NCBI GenBank assembly: GCA_033439265.1
Contig: JAVTVX010000027.1
Span: forward strand, 883,001 to 947,000
DNA length: 64,000 nucleotides
Source: Dillenia suffruticosa
Lineage: Eukaryota; Streptophyta; Magnoliopsida; Dilleniales; Dilleniaceae
Reading direction: 5' to 3'
Below the pieces are notes generated by a model. It had not been told where the DNA came from and ran no database searches. It saw nothing but the letters and a program-made list of their open reading frames with translations. The position numbers and the translations under genes are program-made. Every line of letters begins with the position of its first letter. The first letter of the stretch is position 1. Shown piece after piece: positions 1 to 11,929 of this stretch.

Positions 1-342
1 CTGTGCGCGAAGTAAAAATAAATTGTATTTATTAAAAAAATGTCAACATGGTTATGATACACCAACGCTATCGTACTGATATTTTTTAAATAAAATTTTG
101 AAATCTAATTTTTGTATATAAAGAAAATAGATATTGAGACGGTTTCTCGTCCTTAAATATCAAACTTGATTTTCGGATTCAACGTAATTACCGGATACCG
201 ATAATTTATCCCAACAAAAAAAGTTAATGTCATATTAAAAATAGTTGAATATGATGGTAATACCATATTAAATATACAAAGTAATAAAAGAATATGAAAA
301 AAAAGTGACTTTATCAATTGAGTTTTTTTTTTAATTATTTGA

Positions 343-378
<36 letters not shown>

Positions 379-1589
379 ATTTTAATTTTTTACCATTGAG
401 AAACACAATAAATGAAAAAAAAAATTCACATTTAGCCGTTTTAATAAAAAAAAAAGTAAATTTAAATAAATGATATATAGAGGAGCCCAAGTTGCCCCTT
501 TAATTCATGATCCATAATTTTGATGCATGTTACCAAGTACAAAATTGATAGGGCACCAAAAAGCATTAGACTATGCATGTGAGGCCTTTGCCAAGGGCTG
601 TTGGTGTGTTCATACGAGTCATTACTTTTGCTAAAATTTGGGGAATTGACATGCCAACCGACCTATTTGGCTTTGGGTGGATGGTCGTGGTCCTGGCCTA
701 TGGGCTAAACTCACCGTAATCCTTTTTTTTTTTTTTTTTTTTTTGTATATTATTAATCGGTATAGAATATTATCAGATCTATTTTAAAATATAACTCTTT
801 CGATATAATTTTTTTAATTTTTAAGTTTTAAATTTAAAATTTAATTAAAAATTTTAATATTTTTATCTAATAAATCGATTGTACGATGATCACTTACCAT
901 AGTCTAATCCGCATAAAGTCTGAAGTGAACTTAGTGCAACTTTATGTCTTAGCTACTAAGACCGACCACGAACCCTTCGTGAACTTCAATTTTTTGAGAC
1001 TCAATCATGTTATTTCATAAGAAATTATTGTCTTTTTTCCTTCAAACGACTTGTTGCAGGAACTTGATTGCATTGCTTTATACACCAAACATATACTTCT
1101 ACAAAGTTGAGAATCAATCCTCTTGTCCCCGTAGTGCATAAATAGGGGATCTCTTCTCGATTACATACCCACGAGGGAACCAGGTACAACGTATCGAATA
1201 GACACCACATGACTTTAAAAAAAATGACCCAAGCATTTCCCATTTGCCTTCGATCAATTTTCATGCCAAGGCATGGGATTATAATTGAAATAAACCACTA
1301 TAATTCTATTAAAATCTTAATGATGAAGCCCCTAATTGAAATAAATATCAATATTTGTTTTTTTTATTTGATCAATTAGTATTCAAAATTATATTTAAAC
1401 TAATTCAATTCTAATTATTATCGAATGCAAAAAATTTTACCAATATATTTCTTTTCAAAATATTTGTTACCAATCACTTTCCCTCTATTTTTTTATAACT
1501 ATTTTCTCTCGCCCTGTATTTGAGAAATGGACCTGTGGTCCATGTGGAATGAGGAGACCCGTTTGATCCATTGTCTAGCCCGAGTATGT
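1..1589. other. AT-rich intergenic spacer, no gene seen
   Basis: No reading frame here has recognisable family features. The stretch contains a (TA)n microsatellite at about 347-375 and a T run at about 721-744. A segment at about 780-900 has a counterpart at about 27970-28110: both start with an 'aactctttcgatat' motif and continue into T-rich sequence, so an old dispersed repeat is likely. A short open frame on the minus strand near 1025-1264 has no motif I can name. Confidence 0.6.
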
Positions 1590-1740
1590 TTCTTTTTTTT
1601 TATTTTTATTTTCGTAACTGATATCCGATAGAACCCATTTTAAGAGTTAACCTTCTCAAATCCTTTTTCGTCATTCCCAAAACTCGAACTCAAAACTTTT
1701 GAATAAGGAGATGGAGTGTCTGACTTATCAATCCAAAAGA
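1590..1740 (-). repeat. SINE-like repeat, copy 1
   Basis: Read on the minus strand, this has the shared layout of the family described at 57848-58045: a 'ttggattgataag' head, a 'gagttcgag' box resembling a Pol III B box, a 'ggatatcag' motif near the 3' end, and an A-rich tail (the T-rich run at about 1590-1612 on the plus strand). The copy is diverged and its ends are approximate. Confidence 0.45.
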
Positions 1741-1745
1741 ATTTA

Positions 1746-2821
1746 GTGCCCAAGCATGTTTCTGTTCCCTTCGTATTCGTAATTGTATCCCTCCCCATCA
1801 TAATTTGACTATAGTACCAAAATGATCATAAATGTGAGAAACCTTACATTTAATGATTGAATGCATCCAAATTTTGGCTCTATCGATAAAAAGATACAAA
1901 TTTAAAAATAATTTTTGAAAATTATATTAAACAAATTTTCAAATCACATAATATTTTTGCCCTATTGGCGGTTTCTTTTTTATTTTGGTTGTACAGGGAC
2001 CCACCCTATTGACGGTTTCAACATATGTTACTAACTTTTACAAATTCACCATCGCATACTTAAAATATTTTCATTAGAATTTCTATAAAACAATAAAAGA
2101 AATAAAAAAGAACCCTGTGGAGTTAATGCAAGCTATGATTTAAGCAATTTGGGACACAAAAATGTAAAAAGGAATTATTTAAATTTTACACAAAGAATTT
2201 TCTTTGTCCATGCCTACTAATTTACCAAAGACAGTGCAAAATGATGCAAACTTCTTCCTTGAATTCTGTTAGTAAAAAAAAAAAAATTGTCCTCATCAAG
2301 AAAATTAGGGAACTAATATTCCAAAATTGTGGAAAATGATCAGCTCCCAAATAAGTCCACCAAGAGCCGCCCAAAAATGCCGGTCACTGCAAGTCGGTGA
2401 TCGCCCGTGACATGAACCCTTGACCTCTAGCATTGGGTTTGGGCACCTCCGCACAAAAGGGGCAACATTGGCATCCTAATTTTGTATCTTTTTTTTTTTA
2501 ATATTATAAGATATGCTGTTTATCATAAGTAGGTGACATAATTTTTTCTCAGATACCATATTGATCAAAATAAAAGATTATCGGCCCTAAATTTATTTTA
2601 ATAATTATCATAAATAACTCAGATGGGTTCAGTAATCTTGACTGATACAAAATTTTGGAGAGAAAAAAATTAGATCAACTAGTTCTTATGAATAGTATTT
2701 AATAATATTATTTCAATTGACAAAATTAATAATTAAATATTTGAGTAACGAACCCACCCTTGTCATTTCAGTTATTACTTTTTTAATTTTTAGTTTTATT
2801 TTCCCTGTTTTTACAATTCCT
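1746..2821. other. AT-rich intergenic spacer
   Basis: No gene-like frame or RNA gene is visible. A slightly GC-richer patch at about 2340-2470 has no recognisable motif. The segment ends at the thaumatin-like fragment. Confidence 0.5.
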
Positions 2822-3172
2822 TCATGTTCCTCTGTCTGCTTTTATCATCACTGGGAGATTGTAGCCTTCCACGGGGCTTATGTCGTAACAATCAAGGCCA
2901 TCGGCACTGTTGAGGGTGAATTTTGCCAGGGTGGCAGGGGGGTTGGCACAGTTTCGTGAGCTTACGAGGGTGCCGGTGAGGCAGGTGCCTTTGCTTGTGG
3001 CGGAGTCTTGGGTGCAGTAGGTCCGGGTCCACAAGCGGCCCGACCAGGAGGTTGGATAGAGAGTGTTGTGGATGGAACCGGCCCGAGGGAGAAGCCTATG
3101 GTGGAGAATTGGCTAGGGTTCGGTGGAGAATTGGCTAGGGTTCGCGTGGGAGAGGATGGCTGGCCATATATT
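2822..3172 (-). pseudogene. Thaumatin-like protein (PR-5 family) fragment
   Basis: Two overlapping minus-strand frames together give the middle of a thaumatin-like protein. The first (about 3172-3070) reads STIGFSLGPVPSTTLSI. The second (about 3065-2822) reads SGRLWTRTYC, then PPATLAKFTLN and YDISPVEGYNLPV, all typical of the family. A one-base frame change near 3065 separates them. The family signature around T-G-D-C is damaged (TGTL is seen), and the second frame stops just after YNLPV, where real proteins continue for over 100 residues including several disulfide cysteines. No first exon or signal peptide was found. The region stands out as GC-rich in an AT-rich setting. Intact family members are secreted and linked to pathogen response; this copy should have no such function. 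Confidence 0.75.
3104..3144 (+). repeat. Small tandem duplication inside the thaumatin-like fragment
   Basis: The string 'ggagaattggctagggttcg' occurs twice in tandem, about 22 bases apart. It lies at the 5' side (gene sense) of the thaumatin-like fragment and lengthens the local reading frame with a repeated Asn-Ser-Pro type segment. Confidence 0.7.
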
Positions 3173-3293
3173 TCTTTTTTCATTTGGGGGAATGTGGATG
3201 TGGATGTAGATGTGTAGGAGCCTGGCCATATTGTGTAGGAGCATTGGTTAAGGTGGAAAGTTTAAATAAGAGATTGTGAGGGAGTAAGTAATA

Positions 3294-3578
3294 CGTAACA
3301 ATCGACTCTGGCGAAAAGGAAAAATGTATAGAGAGAGAAGAGTACAGAGAAAGTGAGAATATTATTAATTGCATTTCATATTTAATTTATTTTTTACATC
3401 ACATTGATATTGTACTCTCTAACTACCCATTGACTATTTTTTCCTAATCATTTAACAACTCAACCATTAACTTTCTAATTATTAATTTATTAAATACTAA
3501 AACTAACTATTAAAACTATCAAAACTACCGATTAATATTTCTAATTATGATTAATTACTAACTATAGTTATTACAACA
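3294..3578 (-). repeat. LTR (3' LTR in element sense)
   Basis: This pairs with 4342-4703. Shared blocks in order on the plus strand include 'gtaacaat', 'gagagagaag', 'gagaaagtga', 'ctctaacta', 'atcattta' and 'tgattaa'. It ends with 'ttacaaca' on the plus strand, so the element-sense start is TGTTGTAA. Confidence 0.6.
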
Positions 3579-3835
3579 CTTTTTTCTTGAGAACATCCTT
3601 ATCCTCAGGGGTAGAAAATCAATATTTGAGATTTTGAATCCATAAATTTTGAATCAATATTTACATTTATGTTGATAGATAAAATGATAGACACAAACAA
3701 CGGATGTGACCTGAGTTGTTGGGAGATTAGTGGGAGGAAAATGGAGATGAGAGAGTTTGAGAGAGATTTTTCTTGAATTTCTTTTTTATGAAGGATTTTG
3801 TCCGATAAATATAAAAAATTCAATCTTTAGAAGAT

Positions 3836-4186
3836 TTAACAAAAACTCATCGTCAACAAATTCTTTCTTGGACATCCTAGACTCACTATAAACTTTTCTT
3901 CACTAAAAGTAGGTAAAATTAGATATTCAAAAGGTGTTTTAATACCTTGTTCTTCCATGGATTTTAACATTGTAGTTTCTACCATTTGATTTGCTCCACA
4001 GATATCCAATTTCTTTTCATTTTCTTGCTCTCTTTCCACCAAAGTTTTGATATATTTATCGATACCAAATATTTTTAATAGAATGTTAAATTTGTTATCA
4101 ATACATATCATGAGAGCGTCCACTTTTTTATTATGTTCCTCCATTTCCTTCTTCTATTCCTGCTTGCGAATTTTATTTTCGACCAT
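3836..4186 (-). pseudogene. gag-like N-terminal fragment of the LTR element
   Basis: The minus-strand frame opens with ATG at 4186 and meets an in-frame TAG at 4156-4154 (codon 11). It then stays open for 106 more codons in the same frame, including a second Met at 4144, to the stop at 3838-3836. The product is charged and probably coiled (EEHNKKVDALM, LVEREQENEKKL), like the leading part of plant Ty3-type gag. No zinc knuckle follows. The position, directly after the PBS-like site and before the 3' LTR, supports the gag call. The stop makes it a relic. Confidence 0.45.
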
Positions 4187-4313
4187 TGATTATGTCAAGA
4201 ATCATATGCTATAATACTAATTTGTAATAATCTACTCTACTAATGCTGGGAGATCTGTCCCCTCAATTGGACCCTATAAGCGATCGGGACGAAATCCCGA
4301 ATACTGAGTTGAT

Positions 4314-4331
4314 GGCCTAACCATGATACCA
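4314..4331 (-). other. Primer-binding-site-like sequence
   Basis: The minus strand reads TGGTATCATGGTTAGGCC, about ten A/T bases inside the inner LTR edge. The first eight bases match the usual initiator-Met tRNA complement; the rest diverges. Confidence 0.5.
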
Positions 4332-4341
4332 AAAAAAAAAT

Positions 4342-4703
4342 TGTAACAATCTACTCTAGAAAGAGGGAAAAATATATAAAGAGAGAGATAGAAAGAGGAG
4401 AGAGAGAGAGCTAGAGAGAGAAAGAGAGAAAGAGAGAGAATTGAGAGACTGGGAGAGAAAGAATAGAGAGAGAAGACTAGAGAGAAACCAAAGAGAAAGT
4501 GAGTATTATCAATTTCATTCCAAATTCACTTCATTTCTTACATTATCTATTTATATTGTTTTCTCTAACTATTCACTGACCACTAACTTATTTCCCTGAT
4601 CATTTAACGTTCAACTACTAATTTCTTAACTACTAATTTATGAAGTATTAAAACTACTACCACTATTCACTAATATTTTTAGCTGTGATTAACTATTATT
4701 ATG
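4342..4703 (-). repeat. LTR (5' LTR in element sense)
   Basis: Partner of 3294-3578. It is longer because a GA-rich tract (about 4378-4440) has expanded. The outer edge is approximate, because the expected terminal dinucleotide is lost in the 'attattatga' sequence near 4700. Confidence 0.55.
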
Positions 4704-6548
4704 AATGCTTGCAGCCTCGGTTTCCCTCTTCGATTTCATGGGACAACAAGTTCAATCCGACAACCCTATTACTACCTCCCTCTGGTCACCATTTTCGTTT
4801 GCATTTTATGCACAACGACAAAACAAGCAATTTGGGCCCAGATTTTGTTTCAAGTCCAGTGTACCAACTACCAAGCTCAAATTTCTTATTCAAAATTCAA
4901 ATTTATCACAATTTAGGTATTTTTCTCGTTTCAAGAAACACAATTCAGACCTTACCCAAAAAAGTAAAAAAATAGAATTACAAAATCTGTCTGGAAAAAG
5001 AGAACTACCAACCCATGTATAAACACACGGACGTCATCACAACCATACATATCCAATGCGACCTTAGGCTTAGAATATCACAAACCTTCACGTAAATCAA
5101 CACCCCGTACTTCTTTACTCTTCTCTGTTGCCTCTTAACTATAATCCACACACTCCAAAACAGATGAACCAGACAACCGTAGCATAACTTCCACCAACTT
5201 CACCATTGTAACGGGGAGATGATCAAATCATAGCAACCCTACCTTCATTATCACCTTTTAATCCCAAATCACAAAAGATGCCACCATGCAACACTATTCA
5301 TCAGAATTCTACCTCATGGATCACACAAACAGGGCTTTTCAGGCAAAACACAGCAACCAGCAAGACTATCAGCCATCACCAAACACAACCTCACAATATA
5401 CACAATTGCTCAATGCAAAGAAAAATCTCTAACCAACAATGAAGCAGGATAGGGCAGAGGTTTTCTTGACCTATTCATAAGTAGTGCCAGACACTTACAA
5501 GTAGGATAAAGGGCTTAACCCTTGTTTGAGTTGAGGGAAACTAAAACCCAACACACCCGCCCCCCCCCCCCCCCAAACAAAAAAAAAAAAGAAAAGGCCA
5601 AAGCCTAAAAGATTTCACCTCTGAAAAAACAAGGTACACTTTCAAGATTCTCCCTTCATTCACCCTTCTTATAAACAAGCAAAGATAGATACATTACTTC
5701 ATACGAACTCCTCATACCCACCTCCCCACTCGGGAAAGCCAAAACCTAAAAAATTTCACCTCTGAACAAACAAGGTACCCTTTCAAAATTCTCCCTTCAT
5801 TCACCCTTCTTATTAACAAGCAAAGATAGATACATTACTTCATACGAACTCCTACTACACACCTCCCCACTAGGGAAATTCAAAAGGTAAGGCTCTTCAT
5901 CCTCAAAACGAGGACATAACTATTTTTAACCAGACCTGCAAGCTCCACTTCACCCCCAAGCAACAGCCAATCCTCCGATTTTTCCTCCAAACTAACAACT
6001 CTACTAATGCCATAACTCAAATCAAGACATGTTAAGGCACATAACTTCAAAGAATGTACCATTAAGAACCGACTACCCTCTGCTGATTAGTACTCTACAT
6101 TAGTACTTAGATAGATTAAACCATCGCCAAAGCATCATCCTCCATGCCAAAAAAGTTTCTAAATCCAATGCACAAGCTACAATAGTGATCAGCATGACCC
6201 CTCAGCAAGGATGACACTCGCAAATCGAAAATTTTAAGGATCTATATAAGCATGAGTAATCATCAAGCAAAACCCAGAAAGAGGAATCCAGAAATTCATA
6301 CTAAGATCAATTAAAAATTGCGAGAACATTGAAGAACAAAAATTGAGAACCCTAAATATAACCAAAGCGCAGCACCAGATTTGTATATTGACACATTTGC
6401 GAACAGTAACTTCAAAAGAAAACGAAAAAAGAACGCCAGAAAATTAAAACCGGTTACTCCATGATCATCAAAAAATGTATAAATCCCACAAAAAAAGATC
6501 AATCATAAGAGAGTGATTTGAGAGTCAAGCAATTACACTCTCTCCAAA
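4704..6548. other. Intergenic spacer and probable 3' flank of the cold-shock gene
   Basis: No confident coding region. Overlapping plus-strand frames at about 4685-5022 lack family features. A C homopolymer lies near 5561-5575, followed by an A run. The tandem duplication at 5596-5879 is listed separately. The last few hundred bases (about 6200-6548) probably include the 3' UTR of the minus-strand gene that ends at 6549. Confidence 0.5.
5596..5879 (+). repeat. Two-copy tandem duplication, period about 141 bp
   Basis: The block beginning 'tttcacctctga' at 5613 recurs at 5754. Both copies continue with the same order of words ('caaggtac', 'ttctcccttcattcac', 'aagcaaagatagatacatta', 'catacgaactcct', 'cacctccccact'). 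Only scattered substitutions separate them, so the duplication is fairly recent. Confidence 0.85.
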
Positions 6549-7298
6549 TCAAGGGTTGTTCTTGTTGTTAGGGCAGTCTCTGGCAAAATGCCCTGGGTTT
6601 CCACAAGTATAGCATTCACCACCGCTGTTCGAAAACCTCGCTCCAGCGCCGCCGCTACTCTCCCGGGGACAGTTCTTCGCCATATGACCATAGTCACCAC
6701 AATTGAAACAACCGCCACCGCCACCGCCACCGCCAACGCTGCCTTGGAGACAGTGCCTCGCCAGATGCCCATGACCACCGCAGTTATAACACGCTCCGCC
6801 TCCGCCGCCGCCGCCGCTTCTGCCACCATCCGGACACTCCTTCGCTAAATGGCCCGGCTGTCCACAGTTATAGCAGCCGCCGCCGCCGCCGCCGCCGCCG
6901 CCACCGCCACCACCACCACCACCACCACCAAAACCGTTTCTCCCACCACCATTCCTTCCGCTGTAACTGCCATAGCCGCCTCCTCCACCACTGTTCCTTG
7001 AGAATCCATAACCGCCGCCGCGGCGAGAACCGCCGTAACTGTCTCTCCGGCTGCTGTTACCTTGCAAGGGAGCACCATTGGGTCCGGTGACGTCAATGGC
7101 GCGAACTTTGCCGTCCCTGCCCGTCTCGATCAGATACTCGACGGCGTCGCCTTCGTGGAGGGTACGATAACCGTCAGATTTGATCGAAACTTGATGAACG
7201 AACAGATCTTCGCCTTCGTCATCTGGTTGGATGAATCCGAAACCCTTCTGATCGTTGAACCATCTTACCACGCCAGTCGATCTCGTTTCCTGCGCCAT
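6549..7298 (-). CDS. CSP: Cold-shock-domain glycine-rich zinc-knuckle protein (CSP/GRP2 type)
   Basis: An intact 249-residue intronless frame. Residues 1-75 form a cold-shock domain with RNP-1 (KGFGFIQP, about 18-25) and RNP-2 (DLFVHQVS, 31-38). The rest is glycine-rich with four CCHC zinc knuckles, at about 142-155, 170-183, 197-210 and 229-242, each C-x2-C-x4-H-x4-C. Plant proteins of this family bind single-stranded nucleic acid, melt RNA secondary structure in the cytoplasm and nucleus, and support cold acclimation and developmental control. From memory, Arabidopsis members carry two or seven knuckles, so four is intermediate. Residues 124-141 are an unbroken glycine run coded by GGC/GGT/GGA repeats, probably length-variable. 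The start is the first ATG after a (CT)n-rich leader and directly opens the domain. The antisense frames here are artefacts of the repetitive codons. Confidence 0.93.
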   Translation of the reverse strand: MAQETRSTGVVRWFNDQKGFGFIQPDDEGEDLFVHQVSIKSDGYRTLHEGDAVEYLIETGRDGKVRAIDVTGPNGAPLQGNSSRRDSYGGSRRGGGYGFSRNSGGGGGYGSYSGRNGGGRNGFGGGGGGGGGGGGGGGGGGCYNCGQPGHLAKECPDGGRSGGGGGGGACYNCGGHGHLARHCLQGSVGGGGGGGGCFNCGDYGHMAKNCPRESSGGAGARFSNSGGECYTCGNPGHFARDCPNNKNNP

Positions 7299-7320
7299 CT
7301 CTCTCTCTCTCTTTCTCCCT
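7299..7320 (-). promoter_or_regulatory. Pyrimidine/purine-repeat leader of the cold-shock gene
   Basis: A GA-repeat in the sense orientation (CT on the plus strand) lies immediately before the start codon, in the presumed 5' UTR. Such repeats are common in plant leaders; no specific function can be claimed. Confidence 0.4.
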
Positions 7321-7393
7321 CGCCCTTCGTCTCTTTATGAAACCCTGATTCGTACAGTCTCGTTTGTGTGAATCTGAATTGAGGGATCGAAAT

Positions 7394-7406
7394 GGTAATA
7401 TATAAA
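7394..7406 (-). promoter_or_regulatory. Probable TATA box of the cold-shock gene
   Basis: The minus strand reads CTTTATATATTAC about 100 bases upstream of the start codon, a plausible distance for a TATA element with a 60-80 base leader. Motif-based only. Confidence 0.45.
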
Positions 7407-7439
7407 GAGAAAAAAGGACGCCGTAGCAATTCCCCAATT

Positions 7440-8149
7440 TGTATTAGTTTTTTGATTTCCTATTTCTAATATACTTCTATTTTCCCACTCTTATCAAGTT
7501 TCTAATATTTTTCCAACAATTTTTCCTACTTTTTTTTTTCTATTTTTTCTATTAAGACAAGATTATTTCTGTAAAAATAAATAATTATTTCAAAAATAAT
7601 TTATATTATGGTGGCTTTCTATTATTTATTTTCCAAACATGGCACTAATTATTATTATTTTTATATATTTTACTTTATTCATATGAGTTTGTATGGATTT
7701 TACATATTAAATATATCAGGCAAAATATACATAATAGTTTTGAAAAATATTTTTGTTACTATGGGAATATGTGGTATTTTCTGTTATTTTTTTTTCATTT
7801 TTAATTTATGATTCCTCCTAGAATTAATGTGACACAAACGTCTGAGCAAAAAATATTAATGACAATATTAATGCATTAATTTCAAACTAGCCAAATCTTA
7901 AAACCTTTTCAATTCGATTCAATATTAATATGAACCACAGCTGCATGAAGATTTTGGTGGCATGCTTTTGATCCCCGTGGCTAAATAGACTTGCAGAATG
8001 TAGTAAGAGCGAAATGAATAATATTTTTGTAATTTCACCTTTTTTTATTCATCAAGACTCTTGAATAATAATTTTATTCTTTTATTTACCGATAAAATAA
8101 TCAAATTTCTTAGATATTAAAACATAGCGCGAGGGATCAACCCTAATAT
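7440..8149. other. AT-rich intergenic spacer
   Basis: Upstream flank of the cold-shock gene. It is very T-rich, and I see no gene or repeat with a clear boundary. Confidence 0.5.
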
Positions 8150-8617
8150 TGTTGGATTTAATTCACACACTATGCGCATGTGGAAGCGTAGTAAAAAGAT
8201 CAGAATTTTGGGTTACCTCAATATGCAGGGTCGATCTCCAAAATCCAATCGAGTCACGAAAATTCTCGAACGGATCGCCCGATCAAATGGTGATCACAAA
8301 ATCGAACCGCGACCGTTGGTTCACGACACCTCAACTCAAGTTCGGTGAATCTTCTAACGAGTGAAATTTTCCATTACGAAAATTTCCAAACCCCTCCTAG
8401 TATTCTCTCTTTAAAGATGTGTGCATCAATCAAAAAACCCGTAGCCGTTTCACTCTCCATAGAAGAAGAAAAGAGAGAGGCCTCTTATAAGCCTTTTACT
8501 AGGGTTGATTCAGAGGGAGTTAGGGAAAATAATTAATGAGATAATGAGAGTTATCCCATTATCCCAATTAGTGTTTTTATCTATGGTAAAATGCTCCAAC
8601 GTGGGCATTTACCAACA
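8150..8617 (+). mobile_element. Candidate solo LTR (Copia-like ends)
   Basis: A 468-base block more balanced in composition than its flanks begins TGTTGG and ends CCAACA, a perfect six-base inverted terminal repeat of the kind found on plant LTRs. It contains a 'cttataagcc' TATA-like site (about 8483) in its 3' half. Immediately outside, the left flank has 'cctaatat' and the right flank 'cctaataa', resembling a target-site duplication, but these do not abut both ends symmetrically. No internal region or second LTR is nearby. It could instead be unique spacer. Confidence 0.4.
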
Positions 8618-8917
8618 CCTAATAATGCTTATGGGCTCAAAAACGTGTCCAATCCCAACCATTGACATAGCACCATTTTTCACAATTTGTAGAGATCAAT
8701 GACTATGCCAATGCCAAACAAGAGAACAAAGGCGTGTTCTAGTATATGGTAAGATCCCTTGATCTGTCTAGTGAAAATCTCAAAGGAGCCATAAGAATCC
8801 AAGGATGGAGTGGGGGTGGGGTTATCTATCTACAAACTGCAGATAAAAAATCAGCAAGAAATACTTTGCTTCCACAGAAAAAAGGAAGAGAAGATGTTTG
8901 TACAAAAGAGACATCCA

Positions 8918-11006
<2,089 letters not shown>

Positions 11007-11123
11007 TGTTTTGGGTCTCTAGAAAAATTTGAGGACTTCCTAAAATTGAGGGTTTATGAGTTGGGAGTGGATTATCAATTGGGTGGATGAAAATGTAAGG
11101 CAAATGCAGTGGCATCGGTTGAG

Positions 11124-11129
11124 GATAAG
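11124..11129 (+). promoter_or_regulatory. I-box-like GATAAG upstream of the reductase gene
   Basis: GATAAG lies about 120 bases upstream of the start codon. GATAAG elements are frequent in light-regulated photosynthesis promoters, but a six-base match is weak. I saw no TATA box at the usual distance. Confidence 0.25.
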
Positions 11130-11620
11130 CGATGTTGTGTAATGAATGACTCTCCCTCCCGCATGACACCCTCCGCACCCATTAGTCACCGTACCCCAAC
11201 CAGAAATCTACATAAATTTTGGTTCACAAAAACTAAAAGGCAAATTTACTTTTTCTTGTCAGCATGGACGGATAAAAACCCCATCTAATTAAATTTGCAA
11301 TTGCACTGTAAATCAACCGAATTAAATTTTCAATGAACATCTATAACATTAATAATATCCATTGAATTAATGATTGTCGATTAATGATTCAATGACTATC
11401 GAATTTTATGAAAAATAAAATAGTAGAATGATAAGTGACAATCTAATAATTATTAACCTTGTGAATATCAGTATTCGCTAAATCGAGCATACCCTTGACC
11501 AAATAACCGGGCTAATATGAATTGAATTAATGCTTATTTGTCTGTTAATTTTTTTTTTTAAATTATTAAGAGACGATTTCAAGACTATATAATACAAAAT
11601 AATCATTTACCATCTAATAA

Positions 11621-11929
11621 TTAAATAAATTCAAATTAATATTAAAATTCGATTTTACTCTGCTAAATAAATTACGGGCATTTATATTTCATTACATTTG
11701 GACCACTTGGTTTAAGGACGTTTGCTGCCCAGAGCTGATACGACTACGGTGGCTTCTTGGCGAATTAGAGTCCTCAGACCCGAAAGCCTATCCTCTGTCT
11801 AAAGCCGACAAATTACATTCTGAAAAGAAAGCTAGCAAAATCAATGGGGCATTTCTTCGAACAGTTAGAGTGCGAGGAAACAGGGGTCCCGTCACACTAC
11901 CCATTGCAAATGCAGACCTCATACTGTAA
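11621..11929 (+). other. Unassigned open frame without ATG, possible exon or pseudogene
   Basis: A plus-strand frame is open for 102 codons between TAA at 11618 and TAA at 11927. From about 11699 its composition shifts from AT-rich to balanced and codon-like. The translation there includes WFKDVCCPELIRLRWLLGEL, then KAYPLSKADKL and GAFLRTVRVRGNRGPVTLP. There is no Met in the frame. A GT at 11925-11926 could be a splice donor, so this might be an internal exon or an exon relic. I do not recognise the protein family. It could also be a chance frame in a non-coding transcript. Confidence 0.3.

Larger units (their letters stand above)
3294..4703 (-). mobile_element. Small LTR retrotransposon relic (TRIM-like or deleted Ty3-type)
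   Basis: Two related direct repeats (3294-3578 and about 4342-4703) flank about 760 bases. In minus orientation the element reads: 5' LTR, a primer-binding-site-like TGGTATCA at 4331-4324, a short gag-like frame (4186-3836), a purine-rich tract (aagaaaaaag, about 3580-3590) and the 3' LTR starting TGTTG and ending near GTTACG. The TGGTATCA start is the usual complement of plant initiator-Met tRNA, common in Ty3-type and TRIM elements. No protease, reverse transcriptase or integrase is present, so it is non-autonomous. The LTRs differ at many sites and by indels, which indicates an old insertion. I could not identify a target-site duplication. Confidence 0.6.

Noticed and set aside
1025..1264. 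Minus-strand 79-codon frame with several Cys and Trp
   Set aside because: No recognisable domain or gene context; it may be repeat-derived but this cannot be supported.
4685..5022. Three overlapping plus-strand frames of 71-105 codons
   Set aside because: No family motif, biased composition, and they begin inside the LTR edge; likely chance.
6533..7096. Long Ala/Val/Thr-rich frames overlapping the cold-shock gene in other frames and on the opposite strand
   Set aside because: They are shadows of the GGN-rich glycine coding sequence; only the 6549-7298 frame has domains.
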